This document shows positions 39,894 to 48,130 of a DNA stretch of 64,000 nt, piece after piece. A program made the translations under genes and the position numbers. Source of the DNA: Sulfodiicoccus acidiphilus (GTDB taxonomy: Archaea > Thermoproteota > Thermoprotei_A > Sulfolobales > Sulfolobaceae); the NCBI RefSeq assembly GCF_003967175.1, contig NZ_AP018553.1, positions 806,001 to 870,000 on the forward strand, written 5' to 3'. Under the pieces are notes generated by a model that had not been told where the DNA came from, did not search any database, and saw nothing but the letters and a program-made list of their open reading frames with translations. How positions within the stretch are numbered: the first letter of the stretch is position 1; every line of letters begins with the position of its first letter.

Positions 39894-41010
39894 CAGTAGC
39901 CAACTTACCCCGCCTCATATATACTTCTATCATGTCCTTCGAAGCCTCCTTCCTTTCCCTGTGTCTCTCGAGGAACTCGTTGATCTTCTCTATCAAGATC
40001 TCCTTTAACTCTCCTGTAAGCAATTTGCCCGACCTGTAGTCTCTCTCGATCGCAGTTATGACCTGATCATTTGGTTCGAAGAAATAGTAGAGCCACTGGA
40101 AGGGGACGTCTATCTCTGGGTTACCTCCCAATTTCCTGTGAAGTTCGACGGTAGGTTGCCCCCCAGAGAAAGCGTATCTATTCACCTTTAGCCTGACGGT
40201 CTTTGGATCATCAGTTAGGTATATCGCTGTTTCTGGCTGTGAAGCACTCATCTTCCCTTCGGTCCCAGTCAGTGGGGGCATGAATTTGCTGTGTATAGCG
40301 GCAACCTTGTAGAACCCTAAGCTCTCAGCTATGTCCCTCTGCAACCTCCAGTACGGGTCTTGATCTATTCCAGCTGGAATAAGACACCTTCTTCTTTCGA
40401 ACATGGTGGGGACGATCTGCAGGGACGGATAGAAAAGCATCCCAACGTTTGTAGACTCGGTGAATCCGAAGGTTGCTCTCACCTCGGAGAAAGTTAATTT
40501 CTTGGCTACCCTCACCGCTAAGGGGTACATGTTCCTGACATACTCTATGTCTGTAAAGATGAACGTTCTGTCCGGATCGAATCCTACTGCTGCTATGTCT
40601 TGTATATTCGAATATGCCCACTTCCTAGTTTCCTCTAGGTCCAACTCGTTCTTCTGCATGAACTTCTCGTCGTCGGTAACCTCGATATACAGGTTTACTC
40701 TGAACTTATCCTGAAGCCACTTGGTGAAAATGAAAGGAATAAGATGTCCTATGTGCATTTCCTTGGAGGGTCCTCTTCCCGTGTAGAGGAAGAATCCCTT
40801 CCCACTCACGTAGTCGTTCAAAATAAGGTCCAGGTCCCTATGAGAGAAAAAGACTTCCCTCCTGAGCATGGGGTGCAGTTCTCCAACTACGGACTCGAAT
40901 CTCTCCTTCAGGTCTCGGGTAATTCTCTGAGTTCCGAATCTCTCAATCAGCTTGTCGTAGTCTACCTTTCCCTTAACGTCCCATGGGTTTACCTCAAAGT
41001 CCTCAGGCAC
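39859..41010 (-). CDS. trpS: tryptophanyl-tRNA synthetase
   Basis: 383 residues, archaeal/eukaryal type. HIGH-like KEMHIGHLIPF near residue 83, ASQP-preceded KMSAS (GTEGKMSASQPETAI) near 252 and the AGIDQDPYWRLQRD segment. Charges tRNA-Trp. Confidence 0.95.
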   Translation of the reverse strand: MPEDFEVNPWDVKGKVDYDKLIERFGTQRITRDLKERFESVVGELHPMLRREVFFSHRDLDLILNDYVSGKGFFLYTGRGPSKEMHIGHLIPFIFTKWLQDKFRVNLYIEVTDDEKFMQKNELDLEETRKWAYSNIQDIAAVGFDPDRTFIFTDIEYVRNMYPLAVRVAKKLTFSEVRATFGFTESTNVGMLFYPSLQIVPTMFERRRCLIPAGIDQDPYWRLQRDIAESLGFYKVAAIHSKFMPPLTGTEGKMSASQPETAIYLTDDPKTVRLKVNRYAFSGGQPTVELHRKLGGNPEIDVPFQWLYYFFEPNDQVITAIERDYRSGKLLTGELKEILIEKINEFLERHRERKEASKDMIEVYMRRGKLATVMWETVHGLSV

Positions 41011-41180
41011 AGGTGCTTCAACACCAATGGATAAATAAGTTGACCGCCCTGTATACCTGACTACTGACTATCCTGCGACTTTTCCTTCAGTCTATTGAAC
41101 ATCACGTACTACTGTGTCGTAAACGCGTCAATAGTTAAGGGGTCATCTGAATTTTTAACACAAGAAGTAAATGGTTACCT

Positions 41181-41375
41181 ATGGCACAGAGCACCAAGAA
41201 AAGGAGGGTAAACCTCTACTTGGACGAGGACGTTTACTACGTCTTCAAGACTATGGCAGCTGTAGAGAAAAGGAGACTTAACGATCTCTTCTCAGAGGCT
41301 ATAATGGAGTACGCTAAACGAAAAGGAGAAGAAATAAAGAAAATGATGGATGCGGTATCTAAGATCGTGTCTTGA
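41181..41375 (+). CDS. ribbon-helix-helix (CopG-like) small protein
   Basis: 64 residues: RRVNLYLDEDVYYVFKTMAAVEKRRLNDLFSEAIMEYAK is a compact RHH fold. TATA-like ATTTTTAAC at 41151-41159 gives a leaderless start. No toxin partner is beside it; the wHTH gene converges on its end (17-nt overlap). Confidence 0.8.
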   Translation: MAQSTKKRRVNLYLDEDVYYVFKTMAAVEKRRLNDLFSEAIMEYAKRKGEEIKKMMDAVSKIVS

Positions 41376-41610
41376 GCCTAAACAGGAACTTCCTTTTTTC
41401 GTAGTCCGGTACTTTTTCGATCTCGCCAACTCTAACCATGTCGGATAACACTTGTCTAAGTGTCATGGGATCTACCACGTCTATGAGGCGGTCACGCAGT
41501 TGCTCTGAAGTTAAAGGTGCTTCACTAAGTTGCTTCAATATCATTTCTCTCACTTCGCTCTCCTTCAAGCTCAATCCCTTATTGTCTCCAACGTAGAAAC
41601 GATGTTCCAT
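41359..41610 (-). CDS. small winged-helix protein
   Basis: 83 residues with a winged-helix-like pattern ([49 protein letters not shown]). Overlaps the UPF0147 gene upstream by 40 nt and the RHH gene at its end. Function unknown. Confidence 0.7.
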   Translation of the reverse strand: MEHRFYVGDNKGLSLKESEVREMILKQLSEAPLTSEQLRDRLIDVVDPMTLRQVLSDMVRVGEIEKVPDYEKRKFLFRLKTRS

Positions 41611-41852
41611 ATGGATATTCTGGTGTGTGAAGGTATGTTAGGATCTTGATTTATCTCCTCCAATACTCCTATGGCATTGGCAGCCCTCACTGCTGGACTC
41701 AGGGAAGCGTCCTGGAGTTGCTTTATGGCTTCAGTGGCAGCCCTCCTTATGTTCCTAGGTACACTAGTGTCGTTAACTATCTTAGTGAGCACTGTAACAG
41801 CCTGTCTTATCTTACTTTCGTTATCGTAGAATGCCTCGGCCAATGTCACCAC
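41571..41852 (-). CDS. UPF0147 family protein
   Basis: 93 residues matching UPF0147: all-helical, with [18 protein letters not shown] and [16 protein letters not shown]. Widespread in archaea, role unknown. Probably cotranscribed with the wHTH gene that overlaps its 3' end. Confidence 0.88.
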   Translation of the reverse strand: MVTLAEAFYDNESKIRQAVTVLTKIVNDTSVPRNIRRAATEAIKQLQDASLSPAVRAANAIGVLEEINQDPNIPSHTRISIWNIVSTLETIRD

Positions 41853-41905
41853 CTGTCCCTTCGTTATGCTTATTATGTGATATTAAGCTATTCCTATGAG
41901 GGCCG

Positions 41906-42241
41906 TTGTCTCAAGATCCTGTGAAGAAGGCCGCTGAGCTACTAAGGCAGGGGGCGACCATGCTTGGAGACGCCTGCCCGGAATGTGGCTCCCCTCTTTT
42001 CAAATTAAAGAGCGGCGACGTAGTTTGCCCTCAACACGGCAAGGTGGTGATTGTTAAGGACGATCAAGAGGAGCTTAAGGTGAAGTCTGAGGTCCTCCTT
42101 TCCCAGGTGGAAGAGCGTCTTATTCAGGGACTAGAAAGGGCCTCAGGTAAGATACGGGAGGCTCCAGAGGACCCAGATGTTGTCAACCAAGTGATAAGGT
42201 ATTTGGAGGCGCTAGAGAGGGTGAGAAGGATCAGAAAGTAA
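41906..42241 (+). CDS. UPF0148/ZNRD2-like zinc protein
   Basis: 111 residues from TTG 41906. The zinc pair [23 protein letters not shown] and the following acidic helix are typical of the Sjogren/scleroderma autoantigen 1 family. Role in archaea unknown. DUF1028 follows 32 nt downstream. Confidence 0.82.
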   Translation: MSQDPVKKAAELLRQGATMLGDACPECGSPLFKLKSGDVVCPQHGKVVIVKDDQEELKVKSEVLLSQVEERLIQGLERASGKIREAPEDPDVVNQVIRYLEALERVRRIRK

Positions 42242-42273
42242 GTTTTATTCTTTATCGCTTTCTAAAGTTACGT

Positions 42274-43092
42274 GTGACATACTCGGTAGTGGCCTACGAT
42301 CCTGAATTAAAGGCTTGGGGAGTGGGAGTAGCGAGTAAGTTCCTCGCCGTAGGCGCTGTAGTTCCTTGGTTGAAGGTTGGGGTGGGGGCGCTGGCTACCC
42401 AAGCTTTCGCCAACGTAAGGTATGGAGAGAAGGGATTGGAACTCCTTCGTAAGATGAATGCCGAGTCTGTGGTAAAGTCCCTCACGGCCGACGATCCCAT
42501 GAGAGAAAGAAGACAGCTAGGCGTGGTGGACTCAAAAGGAAAGGCCTTCGCCTTCACTGGAAAGGAGTGTCACACCTATGCTGGACACATAGTTGGGGAA
42601 GGATTCGCGGTTCAAGGAAACATCTTGGTGGGGTCTGAGGTGTTGGAGGTCATGGCTAGGCGAATGGAGAGAAGGGGGAAGTTTCACCGGAAGATCTTAG
42701 AGGCGTTAGAGGCAGCAGAAAGTAAGGGCGGAGACAGGAGAGGTAAACAGAGCGCCGCTCTGAAGGTCGTGGCAGAGGGAACCGGTAACTTCCTAATAGA
42801 GGCCGGCATATATGTGGACATTAGAGTAGACGATTCCACAGATCCCCTGCCCGAGCTCAGGAGAGTTCTCGAGTTGTGGGAAGCTACATTCCTAGAGGAC
42901 GAGATGGTAGACCTCAGCGCATATCAACAGGAGATAGCCGAGGGGTTGAAGAAATTGGGAGTACGGGACTTCAGGACGTGGATCGAGATGAACAACTTCG
43001 AGGCAAAATACGATGGAAGGAAGGTTGGAAAGACGGTGTTAAAGGTATTCCTAAGGAGTTGTTGTGGCAAAGAGTTAAACGAATCACCTTAG
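42274..43092 (+). CDS. DUF1028 Ntn-hydrolase-like protein
   Basis: 272 residues from GTG 42274. The DUF1028 core is easily seen: TYSVVAYDPELKAWGVGVASKFLAVGAVVPWLKVGVGALATQAFANVRYG; Thr2 could be the processed N-terminal nucleophile. The C-terminal ~60 residues resemble the small accessory domain of long family members. Enzymatic activity not known. Confidence 0.85.
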   Translation: MTYSVVAYDPELKAWGVGVASKFLAVGAVVPWLKVGVGALATQAFANVRYGEKGLELLRKMNAESVVKSLTADDPMRERRQLGVVDSKGKAFAFTGKECHTYAGHIVGEGFAVQGNILVGSEVLEVMARRMERRGKFHRKILEALEAAESKGGDRRGKQSAALKVVAEGTGNFLIEAGIYVDIRVDDSTDPLPELRRVLELWEATFLEDEMVDLSAYQQEIAEGLKKLGVRDFRTWIEMNNFEAKYDGRKVGKTVLKVFLRSCCGKELNESP

Positions 43093-43570
43093 AACTCCTT
43101 AATCACAACAATCGGTCTTTGGGCCTCACCGAAGCCGCAGGGAAGGTTAGTGCACCTTAGTGGGACAACCTGCTATCTCGCGAGACGTATAAATATGTGG
43201 ATCTACTCGTCCTGAACCGAAGCTTCTCCGCCAAAAATAAGCCCTGTAGGGTGACCTCCGCCATCGGTTCGGAGCTACGTCTCTAGTTTGGTGAGCTAGC
43301 AAGGAGAGCCAGAACTCTTCTATCTGAAGGGTAGGTATCCGTAGATGAACGCATACTCACCCCGTGAGAGATGAACGCGTTGACCCTTCTTCCTTCAGTC
43401 GGGTTCCACAATCGCACTGGAGAGAACCACATTATTGTCGAAAAATATTTTCTAAAGATGTATTCAAATTTCTACATTTCTATAAAGAGCCGTCTGCCTC
43501 GCATCTTAGAAGGAGGAGACTTCACATTCTTCCCTGGTCAACCTACGTATACCCAACAATTCGTTTCGAG
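43093..43570. other. gene-free stretch with degenerate MITE copy
   Basis: 43228-43310 resembles the MITE-like element (CTCCGCCATCGGTTCGGAGCTACGTCTCTAGTTTGGTGAGC), strongly decayed. A TATA-like TTTCTATAAAG at about 43477-43487 faces the structured block downstream. The frames crossing the stretch are not protein-like. Confidence 0.45.
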
Positions 43571-43594
43571 AGGACGACTTTCGAGCCGGAGGGC

Positions 43595-44031
43595 GCCACG
43601 AAGGTGAGGGGACTCGACCACCTCCCCGACGAGGGATCCCCAACTAACTTCGACGGGAAGTGTCGAACCCCCGAGTCCACTCGGCTAGCGGAGTCCGTCG
43701 CACCCGGCCGGAACCCGGGGAAGCGGGCGGTGGGAGAGGTCAGGCAGGTGGAGGGAGCAAATCCCCGGTGGAGGACGAGAGCGGCCTCGCCTAGACCGGG
43801 TGGTACGTCCTCTCCCGGGGGTGCCCCCGCCGTCGACGACGAGGTGCTATGTGTCCAATGGACTGAGGGGACGTCACCCCCTGAGGGAAGCGGTGGAGGC
43901 CTCCTGTCGGTCTGAGCGCGAGCTGAGACCGACGAACTCTCCCCGGAACAGCGTAGACGCTCAGGTGGGCCCCTTCGTCGCCCACGAGCCGCCTCGGCGG
44001 GGGGAGAGGAATTGTTTGACGGATTCGTCAA
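43595..44031. ncRNA. candidate large GC-rich structured RNA of unknown family
   Basis: Visibly GC-rich against a moderate-GC genome and densely self-complementary. Perfect stems: 43610-43616/43672-43678, 43649-43654/43662-43667, 43771-43777/43806-43812, 43816-43829, 43867-43880, 43906-43913/43926-43933 with inner AGC-GCGA-GCT (GNRA loop), and 43937-43944/44001-44008 enclosing three hairpins (43950-43961, 43965-43985, 43989-44000). A final hairpin TTGACG-GATT-CGTCAA is at 44016-44031. TATA boxes exist on both sides; the GNRA loop favours the plus strand, the 44033-44042 TATA the minus. RNase P CR-I/CR-V and SRP helix 8 motifs are not found. Confidence 0.6.
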
Positions 44032-44066
44032 CCTATTATAAATACATGTAATCTCAACTCCCTTAT
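44032..44066 (+). promoter_or_regulatory. TATA box of the phosphohexomutase gene (bidirectional)
   Basis: TATTATAAATA at 44034-44044 is about 25 nt before ATG 44067 (leaderless). Its reverse complement is equally good and would point a transcript into the structured block at about 44010. Confidence 0.5.
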
Positions 44067-45419
44067 ATGGGAAAACTTTTCGGAACTGCGGGAGTGAGAG
44101 GATTAACTAACAAGGACCTGACACCAGAGTTCGTATCGAAGTTTGCGAGGGCGGTGGGAACTTTCTTCGGCTCAGGCTCTACTATACTCACTGGGAGAGA
44201 CGTCAGGGCAGGAGGAGACATGGTACTAAGAGCCCTCCACTCTGGGCTGCTCAGCTCGGGAGTGAAGGTCTTCGATGGGGGGATGGCCCCTACGCCGGCC
44301 GTGCAGTACGCAGTAAGGGAATTAGGTTACGATGGTGGAGTCATAGTCACTGCGAGCCACAATCCGGCCGAGTTCAACGGTATAAAGGTGCTTTCCAGGG
44401 ATGGATCCGAGATATATAGAGATAAAGAAGAGATAGTCGAACAGATTTTCTTCGAGGGCAAATTGTTCACAGAGGATTGGAGAGGATTGACAAATGACGT
44501 GAAGAGGGAAGACAGGGTACTAGACACTTACGTGAGAGGAGTCCTGAACAAGGTCGATATCGAGAGAGTGCGCTCCAGAAACTTCAGAGTTCTAATCGAC
44601 GGGGCCAACAGCGTAGGTTCTCTTACAAGTCCGATTATAGCTAGAGAGCTTGGGTGTAAGGTTTATACGTTGAATTGCAATATCGATCCGACTTTCCCAG
44701 CGCGGGAGCCCGAACCCGGCTTCGACACTTTGGTGGAGACGGCAGCGGCCGCTAAGGCCATAGGAGTGGACCTAGCGGTGGCCCACGACGGCGATGCAGA
44801 CAGAGCCATCTTTATGGACTCAAAGGGCAGGATACAGTGGGGAGACAGAAGTGGTACGCTGCTATCTAAGTGGGTAGTGAGGAAACACCCAGAATCTCCG
44901 AAGAGGGTAGTGACTGCTGTCTCCAGTTCGATTCTCGTAGAAGAGTTTCTTCGGCCAGAGGGAATAGAAGTGGAATGGACTAAGGTAGGCATAATTAATA
45001 TAGCACATGCCATAAGGAGCCACGGCGCAGCGGCCGGCTTCGAGGAGAACGGTGGATTCCTGTATCCCAAACACCAGTTCGATAAGGACGGCGGCATGAC
45101 TTTCGCTTTAATGTTAGAAGCTCTAGCGAATGAGAAGATAAGCTCGGCCGATCTCTTCGATTCTCTTCCACAATACTACACCATAAAGACCAAGGTTCCA
45201 GCGAGAGGTGAGCCCAACGATATCTACGAGAGGGTGAAGAGATCCTATAGTTATAGGGGAAGATTGATAGACATTGACGGAGTGAAAGTAGTGGGAAACG
45301 ATTACTGGTTCTTAGTAAGGAGAAGTGGGACCGAACCGGTGGTCAGGATACAGGTTGAGGCCAAGTCTAAGGAGCAGGCTGAGACATTAGCGAAAGAATT
45401 GATGGGTGTAGTTAAGTGA
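44067..45419 (+). CDS. glmM: phosphoglucosamine/phosphomannomutase
   Basis: 450 residues, alpha-D-phosphohexomutase family: [14 protein letters not shown] with the phosphoserine, [11 protein letters not shown] metal loop, ENGGFLYP sugar loop and [11 protein letters not shown] phosphate loop. Substrate choice (GlcN-P, Man-P or Glc-P) cannot be read from motifs. Archaeal members are often bifunctional. GTGA overlap with the Trm112-like gene. Confidence 0.9.
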   Translation: MGKLFGTAGVRGLTNKDLTPEFVSKFARAVGTFFGSGSTILTGRDVRAGGDMVLRALHSGLLSSGVKVFDGGMAPTPAVQYAVRELGYDGGVIVTASHNPAEFNGIKVLSRDGSEIYRDKEEIVEQIFFEGKLFTEDWRGLTNDVKREDRVLDTYVRGVLNKVDIERVRSRNFRVLIDGANSVGSLTSPIIARELGCKVYTLNCNIDPTFPAREPEPGFDTLVETAAAAKAIGVDLAVAHDGDADRAIFMDSKGRIQWGDRSGTLLSKWVVRKHPESPKRVVTAVSSSILVEEFLRPEGIEVEWTKVGIINIAHAIRSHGAAAGFEENGGFLYPKHQFDKDGGMTFALMLEALANEKISSADLFDSLPQYYTIKTKVPARGEPNDIYERVKRSYSYRGRLIDIDGVKVVGNDYWFLVRRSGTEPVVRIQVEAKSKEQAETLAKELMGVVK

Positions 45420-45817
45420 AGTACATGCTTATGGACCTCTTGGCCTGTCCGGAGTGTAGACACTTTCCCCTGAAGCTCATCGTGTTCGAACAAGAAGAGG
45501 TGGAGAGGACTCCTGAGAGAGAGAGACCACTCTGTGAGCTATACTGCGCATACTTAGGAAAGGAAGTGAAACGCGAAGACAACTACCCCTGCGAAGAATG
45601 TTACAAGAAAGAGGTAAGGGAAGGACTTCTAACCTGCGACTCCTGTGGAAGATGGTTTCCCATAATAGACGAAATACCAAGGATGCTACCCGATTCCCTA
45701 CGCCTAAAGAGGGAGAGGAGGAACGAGCTAGACTTCCTCAAGAGTAACTCTCACAGGGTGCCCAAGTCAGTGCTCGAGGATGGGAAGCCCTACAATCTGA
45801 GAAACCAAGAAGTTTAA
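45416..45817 (+). CDS. trm112: Trm112-family zinc protein
   Basis: 133 residues from GTG 45416. Begins [21 protein letters not shown], with a second zinc pair [35 protein letters not shown]. Trm112 activates several methyltransferases acting on tRNA, rRNA and release factor. Translationally coupled to the phosphohexomutase. Confidence 0.88.
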   Translation: MKYMLMDLLACPECRHFPLKLIVFEQEEVERTPERERPLCELYCAYLGKEVKREDNYPCEECYKKEVREGLLTCDSCGRWFPIIDEIPRMLPDSLRLKRERRNELDFLKSNSHRVPKSVLEDGKPYNLRNQEV

Positions 45818-45864
45818 TGCGAGTTTATTAACGTAGAATGAGACTCTTCTAAGAGGGTATCAGA

Positions 45865-46278
45865 GTGGAAGGTTCCTTTGTTAATAACTTGGACGAATGG
45901 ATAAAGATGCAGAAGAATCTGCTAAGTACGCTCAGGGAATTAGAGAAGAAGTCTGAGTCCGAGGAGGACAGGCTGAATCTCATATTGGAGGCCAGGACGG
46001 CCTTCCAGCATATGATGAGAACTCTGAAAGCGTTCGATCAGTGGCTGCAAGATCCGATGGTCATAAGACATATGCCCAAGGAGATGTTGGAGGACGTCAA
46101 GAGGACCAGTTGGCAGCTCCTAGAACAACTTGTGGAGCTAGACATAAGACACACGAGCGAATTCAGGGACGTCATTCTAAAGCTTGGTAAGGAGGGTAAG
46201 TTAGATCCGTTGATATGGGTTAGGCCACCGCAGGAAGAACAACAGCAGGGAGGCAGGCGCTCCTTCACCACTATGTGA
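45865..46278 (+). CDS. DUF2153 family protein
   Basis: 137 residues from GTG 45865, all-helical ([47 protein letters not shown]), matching the Sulfolobales DUF2153 family. Function unknown; downstream of the glmM-trm112 pair, possibly in the same transcript. Confidence 0.75.
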   Translation: MEGSFVNNLDEWIKMQKNLLSTLRELEKKSESEEDRLNLILEARTAFQHMMRTLKAFDQWLQDPMVIRHMPKEMLEDVKRTSWQLLEQLVELDIRHTSEFRDVILKLGKEGKLDPLIWVRPPQEEQQQGGRRSFTTM

Positions 46279-46520
46279 TTTTTACGAGAAATTCACGCAG
46301 GAAAATATTCTCGACCAGTTATTTTACCTTTTTATTATTGATGACTGTTGGACTAACGGGAAGCGTTATGCAGGTCAGTGTTAAGATCTAGGTCCCTCAA
46401 ACAGAAGGAGGGCTAGTTGTTAAACCGGAGGTCATATCCACCCTCTCAAACTCTCAATTCCGTAACCACGATCGGTTTCTTCACGAGTAGATTCAGATCG
46501 CTAACATGTCAGATCTCGAG
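46279..46520. other. short gene-free stretch
   Basis: TTTTTATTATT at 46329-46339 resembles a promoter followed by TGATGA (C-box-like), but no partner D box CTGA was found. Nothing else seen. Confidence 0.3.
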
Positions 46521-46605
46521 TGCGGGGGGTGGGACTTGAACCCACGCAGGCCTACGCCATCGGGTCCTGAGCCCGACCCCTTTGACCATGCTCGGGCACC
46601 CCCGC
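46521..46605 (-). tRNA. tRNA-Leu (CAG)
   Basis: 85-nt class II tRNA: acceptor GCGGGGG/CCCCCGC, anticodon loop CTCAGGA, long variable arm (TGGCGTAGGCCTGC), T arm GTGGG-TTCAAGT-CCCAC, A73. No intron. Confidence 0.95.
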
Positions 46606-46694
46606 GCCGCTCGAGGTTGGTGTTTAGAGGCGCTAAGCTTTACTTATGTGTTTCGGTTCGGCGCAGAAGGAAAAGGGCCTGAGAGTTAGCATCT

Positions 46695-46756
46695 GCTGAC
46701 TTCCTCCCCGCCCTGGAGGCCGAGGCTTTCCGCCACCTCAACCCCCAATTTTATAA
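46695..46756 (-). mobile_element. IS right-end fragment
   Basis: GCTGACTTCCTCCCCGCCCTGGAGGCCGAGGCTTTCCGCCACCTCAACCCCCAATTTTATAAG: end types A and B fused in a short hairpin fragment, directly between the tRNA-Leu and the next gene. The same arrangement is seen beside tRNA-Val at 38226-38275. Confidence 0.55.
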
Positions 46757-46764
46757 GAGACTTT

Positions 46765-47241
46765 TCACCTCCTATTTCTCCTTCTTTCTGCTCTCATCTT
46801 AAGGTTCAGCTCCTGATCTATTGCCTGTACTTTCGGCCTCAGCTCGTCTATAGCTGGAAGCACCTTAGACTTGAACTCGTCGTCAATAGCGATAGTAGCT
46901 ATCGTGTCTTCTCCTTGGCTGGAGAGCTTTAACCTCTTGTCTCTCGGGTCACTTTCCAGCAGCTCCAGATATAGGAGTGAAGTGAGATCCTCCTTAAACT
47001 GTGGACTTATCAACGAACCATTGGGAAGGGTGGTGAATTGATACTCCACGTCTATTCCTTTCTCCTTTAGAAGACTCAGAAGACTGAGTAACCCCTTCTC
47101 CGAAACTGGAGCGATCTGTTTTATTACAAACAAGAGCCTAGCTTTTCTGCGGTCCTCATTTACTACAGTGGGATTTATGACCTGTTTCTTCACTATCTTC
47201 AATTCCTTTGACTTTGAAGCGCCCGGTTGTGCGGAAGACAA
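46765..47241 (-). CDS. conserved archaeal protein, winged-helix-like
   Basis: 158 residues. A basic N-terminal tail, then helices and a beta hairpin (GLLSLLSLLKEKGIDVEYQFTTLPNGSLISPQFKEDLTSLLYLELLES) suggest a winged helix; the acidic helical C-terminus ends in RAERRRNRR. No family with known function recognised. It lies 19 nt downstream of the hexulose-phosphate synthase on the same strand. Confidence 0.65.
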   Translation of the reverse strand: MSSAQPGASKSKELKIVKKQVINPTVVNEDRRKARLLFVIKQIAPVSEKGLLSLLSLLKEKGIDVEYQFTTLPNGSLISPQFKEDLTSLLYLELLESDPRDKRLKLSSQGEDTIATIAIDDEFKSKVLPAIDELRPKVQAIDQELNLKMRAERRRNRR

Positions 47242-47259
47242 GCTCTAACCCCTTGATCT

Positions 47260-47934
47260 CTATATCCTCCCACTTATTACGTTAACGATCTCCCGAGTTG
47301 CAGTCTCAGGATCTCTGGCACGAGTAATTGCCGACCCAACGACGTAAATGTTGATCGGTAAATCCAAGAGCTGCTGCACAGAGGACCTGTTTAATCCACC
47401 AGCAACTGAGACTAATAGTCCCATTTCACCTATCTTCCTTATTTCGCTAGACATTACACTGGCGTCGACTTTACGACTCTTCTGGACGTCTATACCCACA
47501 TGAATCCCAACGATATCCACCTCCAGTTCCTTAAGTCTCCTGGCTCTGGCCACGGGATCGGGAACGTTAATCAGGTCCGCCTGTACCAGGATACCTATCT
47601 GCTTGGCCTTCCTGACCGCTCCCTGTATTGTGGAATCGTCCATAGCTGCCAAGACTGTCATTACGTTAGCTTGACCCATCCGCGCTATTTCTACTTCTAC
47701 TTCTCCCGCATCTGCTGTCTTGGTATCGGCTACCACCGGCCTCTCTCCTGCCAGTTTTTTGATTTCCCTTACGGCCCTTACCCCTTCCGCCTTAAGTAGG
47801 GGAGTTCCCACTTCTAGCAAGTGAACACCACCACTAATGGAGGCTTCCGCGACCTTCAAAGCGTCCTCGAGTTTCAGGAAATCAAGTGCGACCTGCAAGT
47901 TTCTCCTGGAGCTTAACCTCTCCTTCACGTCCAT
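47260..47934 (-). CDS. hps: 3-hexulose-6-phosphate synthase (OMPDC superfamily)
   Basis: 224 residues of the KGPDC/HPS branch: QVALDFLKLEDALKVAE, LLEVGTPLLKAEG, VVADTKTADAGEVE (metal ligands) and HVGIDVQKSR. In archaea HPS with its isomerase runs the ribulose-monophosphate route backwards to make ribulose 5-phosphate, replacing the oxidative pentose phosphate pathway. The isomerase gene is not in the window. Confidence 0.88.
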   Translation of the reverse strand: MDVKERLSSRRNLQVALDFLKLEDALKVAEASISGGVHLLEVGTPLLKAEGVRAVREIKKLAGERPVVADTKTADAGEVEVEIARMGQANVMTVLAAMDDSTIQGAVRKAKQIGILVQADLINVPDPVARARRLKELEVDIVGIHVGIDVQKSRKVDASVMSSEIRKIGEMGLLVSVAGGLNRSSVQQLLDLPINIYVVGSAITRARDPETATREIVNVISGRI

Positions 47935-48038
47935 GAAGTCTGAACGAAGTATTCGCTTATAACGGTTGGGGGTAGAAGCGCGTTACACATGAATTTCGTT
48001 TGGATTTCGTTATAATGATGTCACTTCTCTAGACCAAA

Positions 48039-48100
48039 GGTGGGCTCAGCGTAACTCTGTTAGCTCACCAATCGCTCTTATTCTCACATCAAAGCCCACC
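48039..48100 (-). ncRNA. candidate C/D-box-like small RNA
   Basis: Terminal stem GGTGGGCT/AGCCCACC (48039-48046/48093-48100). Inside it on the minus strand are TGATGTG (imperfect C box, 48085-48091) and CTGA (D box, 48046-48049), spaced as in an archaeal C/D guide RNA. A TTAAATTTC box at 48120-48128 would start transcription near 48100. D' and C' boxes are poor, so this is tentative. Confidence 0.35.
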
Positions 48101-48130
48101 CTTAAGTATGGGGAATGAGAAATTTAATAC

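Noticed and set aside
43750-43790. RNase P or SRP RNA identity for the GC-rich block
   Set aside because: GAGCAAATCC resembles CR-I with a deletion, and AGGTCAGG resembles SRP helix 8, but the partner motifs (CR-V ACAGAA; GGAA loop with AGCAG) are missing. Left as unassigned.
43364-44031. Two long GC-rich frames (183 codons plus strand, 162 codons minus strand) across the structured block
   Set aside because: Composition is Arg/Gly/Pro/Ser-rich as expected from GC-rich non-coding DNA lacking stops; no domain pattern, no promoter spacing, and perfect hairpins run through both.
46329-46400. C/D-box RNA before tRNA-Leu
   Set aside because: TGATGA behind a TATA-like box looked promising, but no CTGA D box or closing stem was found.
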